From: Villigracilis sp900696595 | Lineage (GTDB): Bacteria > Chloroflexota > Anaerolineae > Anaerolineales > Villigracilaceae | Direction: 5' to 3' | DNA length: 42,255 nucleotides | Assembly (NCBI GenBank): GCA_030263615.1 | Contig: SZPH01000023.1 | Span: 1 to 42,255, forward strand | Shown: in pieces, positions 1 to 8,535 of the stretch | Layout of the letters: each line of letters begins with the position of its first letter | Position numbering within the stretch: the first letter of the stretch is position 1 | Notes under the pieces: model-generated | The model's database searches: none | The model's input: only the letters and a program-made list of their open reading frames with translations | Told to the model about the DNA's origin: nothing | Translations under genes and position numbers: made by a program

Positions 1-201
1 CCGCAAAAATGGCATCAAGGCTCTCGCCGCTTTGCGCCTTGCTTTTGCTGGCTCTCCTTTCTTGCCCGATTTTGTTACTCCTTTACCCTGAGCAGTTACC
101 AACAGTTTTTTTCCGCCCGCACCTTTGATTTGATTGATTTGATTGCAAGTAATATCGGATTGATTTTGGGTGGATGGATTGCTTATAAATTAAAAAAGTA
201 G
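1..201 (+). CDS. VanZ-like membrane protein, C-terminal end (partial)
   Basis: The frame that is open from base 1 ends in TAG at 199-201. The readable C-terminus has the pattern S-S-Y-Q-Q-F-F-S-A-R-T-F-D, then D-L-I-A-S-N-I-G, then a last hydrophobic segment and a K-L-K-K tail. That fits the end of VanZ-like proteins, where a Q-x-F-x-x-x-R-x-x-D-x-x-D-x-x-x-N-x-x-G motif precedes the final helix. VanZ proteins are small polytopic membrane proteins, some linked to teicoplanin resistance, most of unknown role. The first ~25 residues read poorly for this family, so the start of the window may sit in a weakly conserved loop. The stop codon lies inside a perfect palindrome (see next entry). Confidence 0.55.
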   Translation, partial: PQKWHQGSRRFAPCFCWLSFLARFCYSFTLSSYQQFFSARTFDLIDLIASNIGLILGGWIAYKLKK

Positions 202-224
202 GTCACGCTTCAAGCGTGACCTAC
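198..224. repeat. 27-bp perfect palindrome over a stop codon
   Basis: Arms GTAGGTCACGCTT (198-210) and its exact complement (212-224) flank one central C. The TAG stop of the VanZ-like gene is part of the left arm. There is no T-tract, so it is not a classical intrinsic terminator, though it could act as a bidirectional 3'-end hairpin between two convergent genes. Similar palindromes with other core words occur at 8508-8535, 14629-14652, 27250-27295 and 28985-29017. Confidence 0.8.
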
Positions 225-244
225 ACGTTACTACATGTTACGTT

Positions 245-2821
245 CTATGGCTTCAACACCAAATGCCCTTCGGCATCATTGATTATGGATTCCTGCTCCC
301 ACCACATTGGGTAATACTCCACATTCGCCCAGAGCGGAGCCATGTCCGCGTAGTGCGGGTGATAGGCATGACCCGACTGCCCCGTGGTGTGGACCGTGAG
401 CGAGGCATTCAAATCGCTCATATCCACGATCATGCGCATGGATGGCAGCCAGTCCACATAAAAGCCGTTGCCAATGTCCCAGCCTGTCGCGTTGACCAAA
501 CTCTGCCCGCCGCCGCTCTCGAACGGGCCGCGGTTGAAGAGGTCTTCGATCAGCGAAATGCCGGACTCGCCCAGGGTGCCGTTCTTGAACGTCGCGGTGT
601 GCAGTTCGCCCCAGCGCGGCCATTTGGCGGGGTCTTTGCCGTATTCCTTTTCCATTTGTTGAATGGTTTCCGTCAGGGAGGCGATGAAGATGTCGTCGCG
701 GGTCTCGACAATGTCCGCCGTGGACGCGTCGTCCCAGAAGAAATTGTCGGGGTCGGGCAGAATCAGGCGGAAAGTCTCGAAGTTTTGCGAGCCGCCGCTG
801 ATCCAGTTTTTCTCCGGCAGGTTGTCGTTGAGGGTGTTCTGGGCGAGATTCCACCAGAACCATTGATAGACTGCGCAGGCTTGCGAATCCGCTGTGCAGG
901 TTGTGTCCCATTTTTGCATCAGGTCGAGCGCGTAAGCCTCGTTTTCGCTTGCGGCGGCGCGCTGGATACCATCCCATATCGGGATGATGCTTTGCGCATT
1001 CAAATCCGTTCCGTCGCCGTGCATGAATTGCATATATTCCTTGTCAATCTTGCCCGGCGCGGATTCGATCATATCCACGATGCGCTGGGCGCGGTAGCCG
1101 TAGTCCCAATCTTTGGTGATGAGGTAGGGATAGTCCCAGGGGTTGACCTGGTTGTTGGCGGTGACGATGTAGCCCTCCTCCGGGTTGAAGGTGTAGGGCA
1201 GGTCTTCAAAGGGAATGTAGCCTTCCCAGTCGTATTCGTCCGTCCAGCCGGGGACGGGCAGGGTCCCATCGCCATTCTTGCGGATCGGAATGTCGCCGGG
1301 CATCTGATAGCCGATGTTGCCGTCCACATCGGCGTATAGCAGGTTTTGAGCCGGCACATGGAAATCTTTGGCGGCTTCGCGGAACTCTTCGAAATTCTGC
1401 GCCTGATTGAAGCCCCAGATCGCCTCGAAGGGAGAGGAGGGAGTCAGCGCCGTCCATGCCAGCGCGACGACGTATTGTTCGGGCAACTCCACGCCGTTCA
1501 CGCGGTCTTTGAAGGCGGGATATTCCGCATCCGGGTTGTTGTCCCTGACGGGACCGTAGGTTTCGGAGACGACCGGCCCGTGACGGGTCTTGCGCACTGT
1601 GATGACGACCGGTTCGCCGCCGACGATGTTGATCGTCTCTTCGTAGGTTTCAAAATCAACCCATTCGCCGTTGAATTCGTATTGGTTCGGGTTCTCCGGG
1701 TTGACCTTTTCGATGTAGAGGTCCATCACGTCGGGTCCGACGTTGGTGAAGCCCCAGGCGATGCGGTCGTTATGACCGATGACCACGCCCGGCACGCCCG
1801 CAAAGGAGAAACCGGCCACTTCAAAGGGGCAGGCGTCGCTTTTTTCGACGCAATGCAGGGCGACCTGATACCAGATGGACGGCATTTGAATGCCGAGGTG
1901 CGGGTCGTTGACGAGGTAGGGCATCCCGGTGTCGGTCAGTTCGCCGGAGACAGCCCAGGAGTTGGACCCGATCCCGTCGCCGAGCGGACCAAGTACCGGG
2001 TCCAGTAAAGAAGCGTTGCGCGAGACAGGATCGAGATCGAGGGTCGAATAATCCAAAGGCGCGGCATCAATGCCGGTGGAGGCGGACGCCATCTGACCTT
2101 CGCCGATCTTGTTAACGATGATGGGATGGTCTCTTGGATATTCAGGGTAGAAGATGGCGACCTGTTCGGGGGTGAGGACTTTGAACAGTTCGGCGCGTTC
2201 GATCTCTTCGCCCATGTTGCCGCGCAAGTCCCATGCCATGGCTTTGCCCCAGGTGAGCGAGTGGACAGGTTCCCACGGCTCGATGACGTAGTCGGGGCTG
2301 AGCAGACCGAGGACGGCGTATTCAAGGCTGACGGCGGTATCGTGATGATCGGCCAGGTAGGCGTTCACGCCGTCGGCGTAGGCTTGCAGCATGGCTTTTG
2401 TGTCAGCGTCCAGCCCCTCCCATTCGGTTTCGGCGGTTTTGCGCCAGCCCAATGTTCGTAAAAAGGAGTCGGTTTCAACCTGTCCTTCGCCGAACATTTC
2501 GGAGAGTTCGCCCGAGCCGATATGCCGCCAGGCGTCCATCTGCCAGAAGCGATCCTGGGCGTGGACGTATCCCTGCGCGAAGAACAAGTCATGCGATGTG
2601 GCGGCGTAAATGTGCGGAATTCCCATCGCGTCGCGGTAGATGTTTACTTCGCCGTTCAAGCCTTCGAGTTGAATCTCCCCGTCAATTTGCGGGAAGGATT
2701 GCGGCGCGACCTTGTTGGGAAGGTAACTTTTGAAGTAGAACAACCCGCCCGCGCCGGCCAACACGGCGACGATCAAAATGACGATCAAAATTCGCCCCAA
2801 TATTTTGCCTGCTGTTTTCAT
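245..2821 (-). CDS. Penicillin acylase family protein (Ntn hydrolase), membrane-anchored
   Basis: 858 residues. Residues ~8-30 form an N-terminal membrane anchor with no twin-arginine motif, so the enzyme is probably exported by Sec and tethered outside. The precursor layout of penicillin/cephalosporin/AHL acylases is visible: an alpha region with R-D-x-x-G-I-P-H (~63-70) and G-Y-V-H-A-Q-D-R (~84-91), then the autoproteolysis site G-S-N-S-W-A-V. The Ser at ~286 would become the N-terminal nucleophile of the beta subunit. It is followed by N-D-P-H-L-G and a long beta region. Family members cleave amide bonds of acylated small molecules such as beta-lactams, homoserine lactones and lipopeptides; the substrate here cannot be told. 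A strong GGAGGAG Shine-Dalgarno precedes the ATG. It is the last gene of the minus-strand run that begins at fabG. Confidence 0.92.
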   Translation of the reverse strand: MKTAGKILGRILIVILIVAVLAGAGGLFYFKSYLPNKVAPQSFPQIDGEIQLEGLNGEVNIYRDAMGIPHIYAATSHDLFFAQGYVHAQDRFWQMDAWRHIGSGELSEMFGEGQVETDSFLRTLGWRKTAETEWEGLDADTKAMLQAYADGVNAYLADHHDTAVSLEYAVLGLLSPDYVIEPWEPVHSLTWGKAMAWDLRGNMGEEIERAELFKVLTPEQVAIFYPEYPRDHPIIVNKIGEGQMASASTGIDAAPLDYSTLDLDPVSRNASLLDPVLGPLGDGIGSNSWAVSGELTDTGMPYLVNDPHLGIQMPSIWYQVALHCVEKSDACPFEVAGFSFAGVPGVVIGHNDRIAWGFTNVGPDVMDLYIEKVNPENPNQYEFNGEWVDFETYEETINIVGGEPVVITVRKTRHGPVVSETYGPVRDNNPDAEYPAFKDRVNGVELPEQYVVALAWTALTPSSPFEAIWGFNQAQNFEEFREAAKDFHVPAQNLLYADVDGNIGYQMPGDIPIRKNGDGTLPVPGWTDEYDWEGYIPFEDLPYTFNPEEGYIVTANNQVNPWDYPYLITKDWDYGYRAQRIVDMIESAPGKIDKEYMQFMHGDGTDLNAQSIIPIWDGIQRAAASENEAYALDLMQKWDTTCTADSQACAVYQWFWWNLAQNTLNDNLPEKNWISGGSQNFETFRLILPDPDNFFWDDASTADIVETRDDIFIASLTETIQQMEKEYGKDPAKWPRWGELHTATFKNGTLGESGISLIEDLFNRGPFESGGGQSLVNATGWDIGNGFYVDWLPSMRMIVDMSDLNASLTVHTTGQSGHAYHPHYADMAPLWANVEYYPMWWEQESIINDAEGHLVLKP

Positions 2822-2977
2822 AACTCCTCCAAGTTTGGAATTTAATAGATCGCTCGCCGCCGTACATCCTCATTATGAGCCGCCGATTTTGCCTTTTGGC
2901 CGCGAAGCGACCTCAAATTGAGATTAATATGCCGTCCCGAAGATTTGCCGCTGTGTATCGTAGAGTCCGCCCTCCCG

Positions 2978-5521
2978 CTAATGCACCGTCCCAAGCAGGC
3001 GCGGATACCAATACCACAGCACGTTCGCGGCCGGTTTTCCGTTGATCGAAGCGGATTTATCCTGCAAGGCGACCGGCATGAAATACCCGCGACTGACGAA
3101 GCCGGAGATCCATGAACGCGCGTTGATTGCGATCAACAGCGCTTCGTAGATATCCGCCTGGGTTTGCAGGCTCAGACTCACGGCGGAAATATCCGCGTTC
3201 GGTCTCGAGAGCGCATTGTAATCGAGACAGCCCCCCGCCCCGTTCGATATGCATCCGCTCGCCGCGCCAGCCGCCGAAGGATAAGCCGCGGCGATGATGA
3301 CCGGCTTGTTGCCCAGCAGGATCATCAGCGGGTTGATCTCGTTGTCGAGCAGGCGTCCCGCTTCGCTGGCGTAATCGTCCTTTGTGGCGGTCGGACTGGT
3401 TGCGAGGGGGACCGACCACAGCAGATAAATGCCGTCCACGTCGCGCAGGAAGTTGACCGGCGAGGCGATGCTCGATTTTTCATACGGCAGCGCCCACAAT
3501 ACCTGCCCCTTGAAGCGATTGCGCACCTCGGCGATGATGCCGCGCCACTGCGCCTCCGCGTCCGCCGGGACGTTGGAGGGGGTTCCATCCGGCAGGAGTC
3601 CGCCGGGGAGGGATGGCGTCACCCATTCCCCGCCGAGGATGATGGATTGCGCTCCGGTTTGAGACGCCAGGTCGGCGTAGTTGACGAGAAAAATTCGGTA
3701 ACGCGTGAACCATGCCTGCCACCATGCGGCGTCGCGCGGAGCGTTCTTCCAGAATTGGGCGCTGGCTGAGACGGCCGAATCGCCCGAGGGCGGAAAATGC
3801 GGCGTCGGGAAGATCGAAACGTTCAACCCGTTGTCGCGCGCCTGCGAAGCCATGATGGCAGTGTCTATCCATAACGGGTCCAGACCGGGCTGCGGCGCAA
3901 ACTTCAACGGTGAAGCGCTCGTCGCCGTCCACGAGGGGGTCAGCACGGCGAAATTCGAACCGATGGCTTTGGAGTTGGCGAAGGTCTGCCAGGCGTAGTA
4001 ACTGAAATTCGGGCGGAAGGTTGGCTGATATTCAATCCCCGCCACAAACCCGGGCGCGCGCGGCGTGATGTTCGTTCCCACCAGAGGGAGCGTTTCGGGA
4101 TTCTCGAACCATTTCCACGATGCGACCGTATCCACCAAGTCCTGTCCGAGCAGGCTGGTCGTGGTTTGCCGCCCGGTTGGAGAGGCGCCCACAGTCTGTG
4201 TATCGTCCGCGCTTCCACATTGCCCGTTGCGGCAATAACGGTAGGAAAGCGCGCCGAAGAAATTCAACGGACCGTAAAGTTGATATGCCCAGCGCGTCCT
4301 TCCATCCACCACGCCGAGGGGCCACATGGGAATCGGCTCCGTCCAACCGAAGACGTTGAACTGGATATAAATGATATCCGCCGCAGGAGTGACGGACGGG
4401 ATGCCAACCTCGAAAAGGATCGGACCCGACTTGTTGGAATCCAGCCAGGCCTGCACCCGGTCATCGAGAGTCGCATCCTGCTCGGGGACGACGAACTTGC
4501 GAACGACCCAGCCGCCGGCCGCATCGTGTTCCGCGTTCCAGTAGCCGTCGCCCAGCGAATATTTGTATTCGATGAACGCGCCCGCCGGAAGCCCGATCGT
4601 ATAGGAGTATCGCCCGTCGGGCTGGAGTCTCATGATCGGCATCCGGTCTGTCGAGACGCTCACGCCGCCCTGCAGATCGGCGAAGGTGTTTCCCAATTGC
4701 GCGAGGTTTCCCGCAATGCGCACCGGCACGCCCGGCACGGTATCTTCAGGGACGGTCACATTAAAAGTCACGCTGACGAGCCGCGCAGGCTTGACCCGCA
4801 CATCCACCAGGGTGGATTTGTCCGCTTCGACGTTCGCGCCCTGCTGAAAGGGCTGGTACAAACCGTCCATGCTGTACGCCGTGAGTTGATGCACCCCCAC
4901 AGGCAAACCCGCCAGTTCAAAGCGCCCCTGAGAATCGGTGATGACTTGCAGCCCGCCCGCCGTCACAAGAATGTTGGGCAACGGCGCATTGGAGTCGGCG
5001 TTGAAGACCGACCCCGCAATGACGCCCGTTTGCCGCGTCGTCGCGCGATCGCCCCATACCGCAACCACATCCTGAACCTCCGCCGAAGTTGCGGCATTGT
5101 GCATCCGATAGCGGATCGCCTCGCCGAAGACGGTCTCTTCAAAGATGAGCGAACCGCCGGACATGCGCCCGTACCGATACTTCACCACCGAGTTGACTGG
5201 AACGGGGATCGCCCCGGTATAAGTGACCGAGTCGCGCGGGTTCAACGGATACTGGGTCGCGTTCAAAGGCAAGCCCGTCACCTCGTCCAACACTGCGACG
5301 ACGACCTGCTCGCCCTGCTGGAGCGGCTCGGGGATGTTGACCACAAACGTGACCTGCGCCGCCGGAAAGGGCGTGCTGGTCGCAGAAAACGCGTCCGGCG
5401 TGGCGGTGACAGGATTGGCGGGCGGGTCGAACAGCGAGATCTGGCAGGCTTGCCCGGCAAGGGCGAGGATCAATGCCGCGTATACCCAGCGCTTCGCCGG
5501 GATGGATTTCTCTTTCATCAT
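2978..5521 (-). CDS. Large multidomain lipoprotein with starch-binding-like domains and glycosidase-like barrel
   Basis: 847 residues. Residues 1-26 look like a lipoprotein signal, with a hydrophobic stretch ending L-A-G-Q-A-C at Cys26; the lipobox is atypical. Next come beta domains: a CBM20-like module (~55-150), a carboxypeptidase-regulatory-like module (~165-245, with D-S-Q-G-R-F-E-L-A-G-L-P-V-G), a second CBM20-like module (~250-355, with G-N-L-A-Q-L-G-N and I-E-Y-K-Y-S-L-G-D-G-Y-W) and another beta domain (~380-480). From ~495 to the end the sequence reads as a TIM-barrel of the glycoside-hydrolase type (F-V-A-G-I-E-Y at its start, I-L-G-G-E-W-V-T-P in the middle). The likely role is surface polysaccharide binding or hydrolysis; the catalytic pair cannot be assigned from reading alone. 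Two adjacent ATGs are possible starts. It lies 36 bp downstream of tatC, but its signal lacks a twin-arginine motif. Confidence 0.7.
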   Translation of the reverse strand: MMKEKSIPAKRWVYAALILALAGQACQISLFDPPANPVTATPDAFSATSTPFPAAQVTFVVNIPEPLQQGEQVVVAVLDEVTGLPLNATQYPLNPRDSVTYTGAIPVPVNSVVKYRYGRMSGGSLIFEETVFGEAIRYRMHNAATSAEVQDVVAVWGDRATTRQTGVIAGSVFNADSNAPLPNILVTAGGLQVITDSQGRFELAGLPVGVHQLTAYSMDGLYQPFQQGANVEADKSTLVDVRVKPARLVSVTFNVTVPEDTVPGVPVRIAGNLAQLGNTFADLQGGVSVSTDRMPIMRLQPDGRYSYTIGLPAGAFIEYKYSLGDGYWNAEHDAAGGWVVRKFVVPEQDATLDDRVQAWLDSNKSGPILFEVGIPSVTPAADIIYIQFNVFGWTEPIPMWPLGVVDGRTRWAYQLYGPLNFFGALSYRYCRNGQCGSADDTQTVGASPTGRQTTTSLLGQDLVDTVASWKWFENPETLPLVGTNITPRAPGFVAGIEYQPTFRPNFSYYAWQTFANSKAIGSNFAVLTPSWTATSASPLKFAPQPGLDPLWIDTAIMASQARDNGLNVSIFPTPHFPPSGDSAVSASAQFWKNAPRDAAWWQAWFTRYRIFLVNYADLASQTGAQSIILGGEWVTPSLPGGLLPDGTPSNVPADAEAQWRGIIAEVRNRFKGQVLWALPYEKSSIASPVNFLRDVDGIYLLWSVPLATSPTATKDDYASEAGRLLDNEINPLMILLGNKPVIIAAAYPSAAGAASGCISNGAGGCLDYNALSRPNADISAVSLSLQTQADIYEALLIAINARSWISGFVSRGYFMPVALQDKSASINGKPAANVLWYWYPRLLGTVH

Positions 5522-5557
5522 TCTTCTCCTTGATGGGCTTGCGCTTCCTGCCGCGCC

Positions 5558-6478
5558 CTAGCCTGCCCCGGTTTCTTCGAGCGCATCCTGCGCCGCGGCT
5601 TTTGCCTTCCTGCGCCCGGCGCGCGCGATGTAACTCATGCCGATGCTGATGAAATATAACATTATCATGGGAATCATCACCAGCCCCATGTTGACCGGGT
5701 CCACGGTGGGCGTGACCGCCGCCGCAAGAACCGCGATCAGGACGATCGCCAGCCGCCATTGTTCGGCGAGAAACTTCGGTTCGACCAGCCCGATCGCCGT
5801 CAGGAAGTAGACCGCCAGCGGCATCTCGAAGAACAGCCCGATCCACAACATCAGCCCGGTGACGAAATTGAAATATTCGCGCGCCGCCCAGAATTCTGCG
5901 ATGCGCGTGAACCCGCCCAGGAAGGGCAGCGCGGCGGGCAGCAGAACATAAAAAGTGAACGCCATCCCGGCAAGAAACAGCAGATAGGAAATCGGGATGC
6001 CGATCAGCCCCATTTTTTTATCGCGCGACCACAATCCGGGGGCGATGAAAAGCCACGCTTCGAAAGCCAGGAAGGGAAAGGCGGCGGCGATCCCGGTCAT
6101 CATTGCCACCCGCATGAAAACGCCGAGTTCTTCCGTCACCTGGATGGCTTGCAGGTTTTCGAGCCCGCCCATGGGGGCGGCGAGAAACTCCATGACGGGG
6201 ACAGCCGCCCAAAAAGCCGCAATAATAAAAAGAGTCAATACACCTACAGCGCGCAGGAGGTGTTTGCGCATGACCTCGATGTTTTGCAGGACTCCCTGCT
6301 GCATCTCGGTCTTCGTGGCTATATTTGCAAAGATTTCGGCGAGGGGGGTATCCTCCGGGTCGGTGTTTAGAAACTTGATGAAGCGCCGAACCGCCCGGAA
6401 TGGAAAAGCAAGGATGTTATAAAGCAGGCGGAATGGAAAGGCGATGACCTCCCAGACGCTGGTGAAAAACCTACGCAT
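5558..6478 (-). CDS. tatC: Twin-arginine translocase subunit TatC
   Basis: 306 residues with six hydrophobic segments, the multispanning receptor that binds twin-arginine signal peptides of folded substrates. The core begins near residue 70 (M-R-K-H-L-L-R-A, equivalent to the usual H-L-x-E-L-R) and contains the hallmark A-W-L-F-I-A-P-G-L-W around residue 150. The ~70 residues ahead of the core are longer than in most TatC proteins and carry an amphipathic basic stretch. The start codon overlaps the end of the upstream tatB-like gene by 8 bp, which points to translational coupling. The C-terminus ends in a basic, Ala-rich tail. Confidence 0.95.
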   Translation of the reverse strand: MRRFFTSVWEVIAFPFRLLYNILAFPFRAVRRFIKFLNTDPEDTPLAEIFANIATKTEMQQGVLQNIEVMRKHLLRAVGVLTLFIIAAFWAAVPVMEFLAAPMGGLENLQAIQVTEELGVFMRVAMMTGIAAAFPFLAFEAWLFIAPGLWSRDKKMGLIGIPISYLLFLAGMAFTFYVLLPAALPFLGGFTRIAEFWAAREYFNFVTGLMLWIGLFFEMPLAVYFLTAIGLVEPKFLAEQWRLAIVLIAVLAAAVTPTVDPVNMGLVMIPMIMLYFISIGMSYIARAGRRKAKAAAQDALEETGAG

Positions 6479-6878
6479 TGGTCGGCGGTTCGCTTTCGGG
6501 CGCGGGATCGCCTTGGGATTTTTGGGCGTTTTCGTTCCCAGTTCCAGGCTCGGGAGCGGGCATGGCAGAAAAAGGCTTGGGCTGGGGGCGTTTGTTTGCG
6601 GGGCTGATCCGGTTTGGGTCGGGGGGAGAGGCGGCTTTTTTTATTTCATCCCCAACCCGATTCAAGTCATCGTTCGCTTCCCGCATCAGTCGGGTGGGCA
6701 GGTTGCGCAGATCGCGCGAGGTCTGCTGGAAGATTTTCCAGCCGTCGGAGGTGACGATGTTTCGCAAGAATTTCCCGATGGTTTTGCCTGCTTTTTGCAT
6801 ATCCTTTGGTCCGAGGATGAGCAGGGCGATGATGATGATGAAGACCAGTTCAGGCATTCCAATGCCGAGGATTTCCAT
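6471..6878 (-). CDS. tatB: TatA/TatB-type twin-arginine translocase subunit
   Basis: 135 residues: one short N-terminal transmembrane helix (~9-22), a G-P-K hinge in place of the F-G-P turn, then an amphipathic helix (D-M-Q-K-A-G-K-T-I-G-K) and a polar Pro-rich tail of ~70 residues. The Glu in the membrane segment (P-E-L) and the length favour TatB over TatA, but a single TatA/B protein could serve both roles. It is followed directly by tatC with 8-bp overlap and preceded by nusB with 3 bp between. Together they form the Tat pore for folded proteins. Confidence 0.88.
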   Translation of the reverse strand: MEILGIGMPELVFIIIIALLILGPKDMQKAGKTIGKFLRNIVTSDGWKIFQQTSRDLRNLPTRLMREANDDLNRVGDEIKKAASPPDPNRISPANKRPQPKPFSAMPAPEPGTGNENAQKSQGDPAPESEPPTNA

Positions 6879-6881
6879 TCG

Positions 6882-7328
6882 TTAAGAGTCCAGTTTTTTT
6901 TCCGGCGTTAAAATCTGTTGAAGCTCGTGCGCGTGATCCACCAGGGCGCCCAGCACGCCGTTGACGAAGCGCGCGGTGGAGTCCGAGCCGTATATTTTTG
7001 CCAGTTCCACCGCTTCGTTGATGGCCACCTTGACCGGCGTTTCGCCCGAGACGGCGAACTCCCAGCATGCTATTCTCAAAATATTGCGGTCTATTGCGGC
7101 GACCTGATCCATCGGCCATTCGGGCGCGTATCGCGCTATGGCTTTGTCCAGCGTTTCCCGCAACGGCATGACGCCGAAGATGATGCCTCTTGCGAACTCT
7201 GCCAGGTCGGGGGGCAGGGTGGTTTCCTCCAGGCGGGTTTTCAACACGTCGCCCGGCAGGTGCGCGGAGAGGTCTGTTTCGTATAAAACTTGCAAGGCGA
7301 GCGAGCGCGCCCGGGTTCGCGGTTTCAT
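6882..7328 (-). CDS. nusB: Transcription antitermination factor NusB
   Basis: 148 residues from the ATG at 7328. An upstream in-frame ATG exists, but it would overlap the Asp23 gene, whose stop lies only one base away. The start M-K-P-R-T-R-A-R-S-L-A-L-Q-V-L-Y-E is the typical NusB opening, and the C-terminal A-I-N-E-A-V-E-L-A-K-I-Y-G-S and F-V-N-G-V-L-G are family hallmarks. NusB pairs with NusE (S10) on boxA RNA in rRNA antitermination. It sits between the Asp23 gene and tatB in a tightly packed operon. Confidence 0.95.
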   Translation of the reverse strand: MKPRTRARSLALQVLYETDLSAHLPGDVLKTRLEETTLPPDLAEFARGIIFGVMPLRETLDKAIARYAPEWPMDQVAAIDRNILRIACWEFAVSGETPVKVAINEAVELAKIYGSDSTARFVNGVLGALVDHAHELQQILTPEKKLDS

Positions 7329-7329
7329 C

Positions 7330-7680
7330 CTAGTTGCCGCTGTCCCCTTCAAAGTCAATATTTTCGACGTGTACGTTCACTTCGCCCGTTTCCATGCCGA
7401 CCATCTCTTGAATTGAGCGCGCCACATTTTGCTGGACGTTGCGACTCACTTCGCGGATGTTGACGCCTTCCTTGAGAATTAGAAACAGGTCCACGCTGAC
7501 GATGTTATCCTTCGCTTCAATGCGAACGCCGTCGCTGATTCCGCGCCGGAAGAGACGGTTCACGCCTCCGCTGACGGGGGCCAGGCGGCTGACGCCCGGA
7601 ACCTCCAGCGCAGAAAGGCTTGTGATGGCGGTTAACACCTCCGGCGATACGGTCGTTTTTCCTTGCATACTTTCAGTCAT
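7330..7680 (-). CDS. Asp23/Gls24 family (DUF322) protein
   Basis: 116 residues. It matches the alkaline-shock-protein-23 fold family: V-S-P-E-V-L-T-A-I near the start, a V-P-G-V stretch, then V-D-L-F-L-I-L-K-E-G-V-N-I and a closing V-N-V-H-V-E-N-I. In Firmicutes these proteins coat the inner membrane and are stress related. Pairing with nusB is common across Gram-positive-type genomes, which supports the assignment. It ends one base before the nusB start and begins 36 bp after fabG. Confidence 0.9.
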   Translation of the reverse strand: MTESMQGKTTVSPEVLTAITSLSALEVPGVSRLAPVSGGVNRLFRRGISDGVRIEAKDNIVSVDLFLILKEGVNIREVSRNVQQNVARSIQEMVGMETGEVNVHVENIDFEGDSGN

Positions 7681-7716
7681 TCTTGCTCCTGTCTGGTTTC
7701 GCAGAGCGCGTTTGAT

Positions 7717-8475
7717 TTACATCATCGCCATGCCGCCGTCCACGCCGAGGACCTGCCCGGTGATGTAGGCGGCTCCGTCGGAGGCGAGAAATGCGGCGGC
7801 GAAGGCGATCTCTTCGGGTTTGCCCTTGCGCCCAAGCGGCACAAGTTTGAGCGCGGCTTCGAGCGTTTCGGGCGGCATGGCGTCGAGGATTTCGGTGTCC
7901 ACAAACCCGGGCGCGATGGCGTTGACGGTGACGTTGCGCGCGGCGACTTCGCGAGCCAGGGCTTTGGTGAAGGCGATCTGCCCGCCTTTGGAGGCGGAGT
8001 AATTCGTCTGCCCGGGGTTGCCCATCTGCCCGGCGACGGAGGCGATGTTGATGATGCGCCCCGTCCGTTTGCGCATCATGTGTTTGACGGCGGCTTTCGA
8101 ACAGTTGAAGGCGCTTTTCAGGTTGGTGTTGATGACGGCGTCCCAGTCGCTTTCGGGCATCATCATGATCAACTGGTCGCGCGTAATTCCGGCGTTGTTG
8201 ACGAGGATGCCCAGGTCGCCGAAGGTTTCGATCGCAAATTTGATCAGCGACTCAGCCTGTTTGAAATCGGAGACGTCCGCTTTGAAGGCGGCGGCTTTTC
8301 CTCCCGCTTCGGTTATTTTCTTGACCGCATCCTCCGCCGCGTCGGGCGAACTGTTGTAATTGATCACGACGGCTGCGCCGTTTTCGGCGAATTTGAGCGC
8401 AATGGCGCGTCCAATTCCGCGCGAGCCGCCGGTGACGACGGCGACTTTGTTCTCTAATGATAGGTTGAATGCCAT
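7717..8475 (-). CDS. fabG: 3-oxoacyl-ACP reductase FabG (SDR family)
   Basis: 252 residues, normal length for classical short-chain dehydrogenases. Visible motifs: T-G-G-S-R-G-I-G cofactor loop (~15-22), N-N-A-G (~90), catalytic Ser in I-A-S-V-A-G (~142), Y-S-A-S-K active-site pair (~155-159) and the P-G-F-V-D-T loop. It would reduce 3-oxoacyl-ACP with NADPH in fatty acid synthesis. The placement away from other fab genes leaves open a related role such as 3-oxoacyl-CoA reduction. AGGAG lies 6-7 bp before the ATG, and a TATAAT box lies further upstream. First gene of the leftward operon running to 245. Confidence 0.93.
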   Translation of the reverse strand: MAFNLSLENKVAVVTGGSRGIGRAIALKFAENGAAVVINYNSSPDAAEDAVKKITEAGGKAAAFKADVSDFKQAESLIKFAIETFGDLGILVNNAGITRDQLIMMMPESDWDAVINTNLKSAFNCSKAAVKHMMRKRTGRIINIASVAGQMGNPGQTNYSASKGGQIAFTKALAREVAARNVTVNAIAPGFVDTEILDAMPPETLEAALKLVPLGRKGKPEEIAFAAAFLASDGAAYITGQVLGVDGGMAMM

Positions 8476-8495
8476 TAAGAATCTCCTATGATGGG

Positions 8496-8501
8496 ATTAT
8501 A
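8496..8501 (-). promoter_or_regulatory. Candidate -10 box ahead of fabG
   Basis: The minus strand reads TATAAT here, 20 bp before the fabG start and its AGGAG. No good -35 is seen at 16-18 bp; that position falls inside the palindrome at 8508-8535. Confidence 0.45.
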
Positions 8502-8507
8502 CCCCGC

Positions 8508-8535
8508 GTAGAACAAGTCTATAGACTTGTTCTAC
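8508..8535. repeat. 28-bp perfect palindrome overlapping the end of the DUF1461 gene
   Basis: Two 14-bp arms meet without a loop (left arm GTAGAACAAGTCTA). The last codons and the TAG stop of the DUF1461 gene lie inside it, and the fabG promoter lies just to its left. It may end the upstream transcript. Same class as 198-224. Confidence 0.8.

Noticed and set aside
263..1339. 358-codon plus-strand frame opposite the penicillin acylase gene
   Set aside because: Shadow of the acylase gene; no Shine-Dalgarno or family match.
245..5521. Penicillin acylase and large lipoprotein as Tat substrates because they sit next to tat genes
   Set aside because: Neither N-terminus has a twin-arginine motif; the operon link alone is weak.
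4166..5533. 455-codon plus-strand frame opposite the large lipoprotein
   Set aside because: Arg/His-rich composition typical of antisense frames in GC-rich genes; the lipoprotein on the other strand has clear domains.
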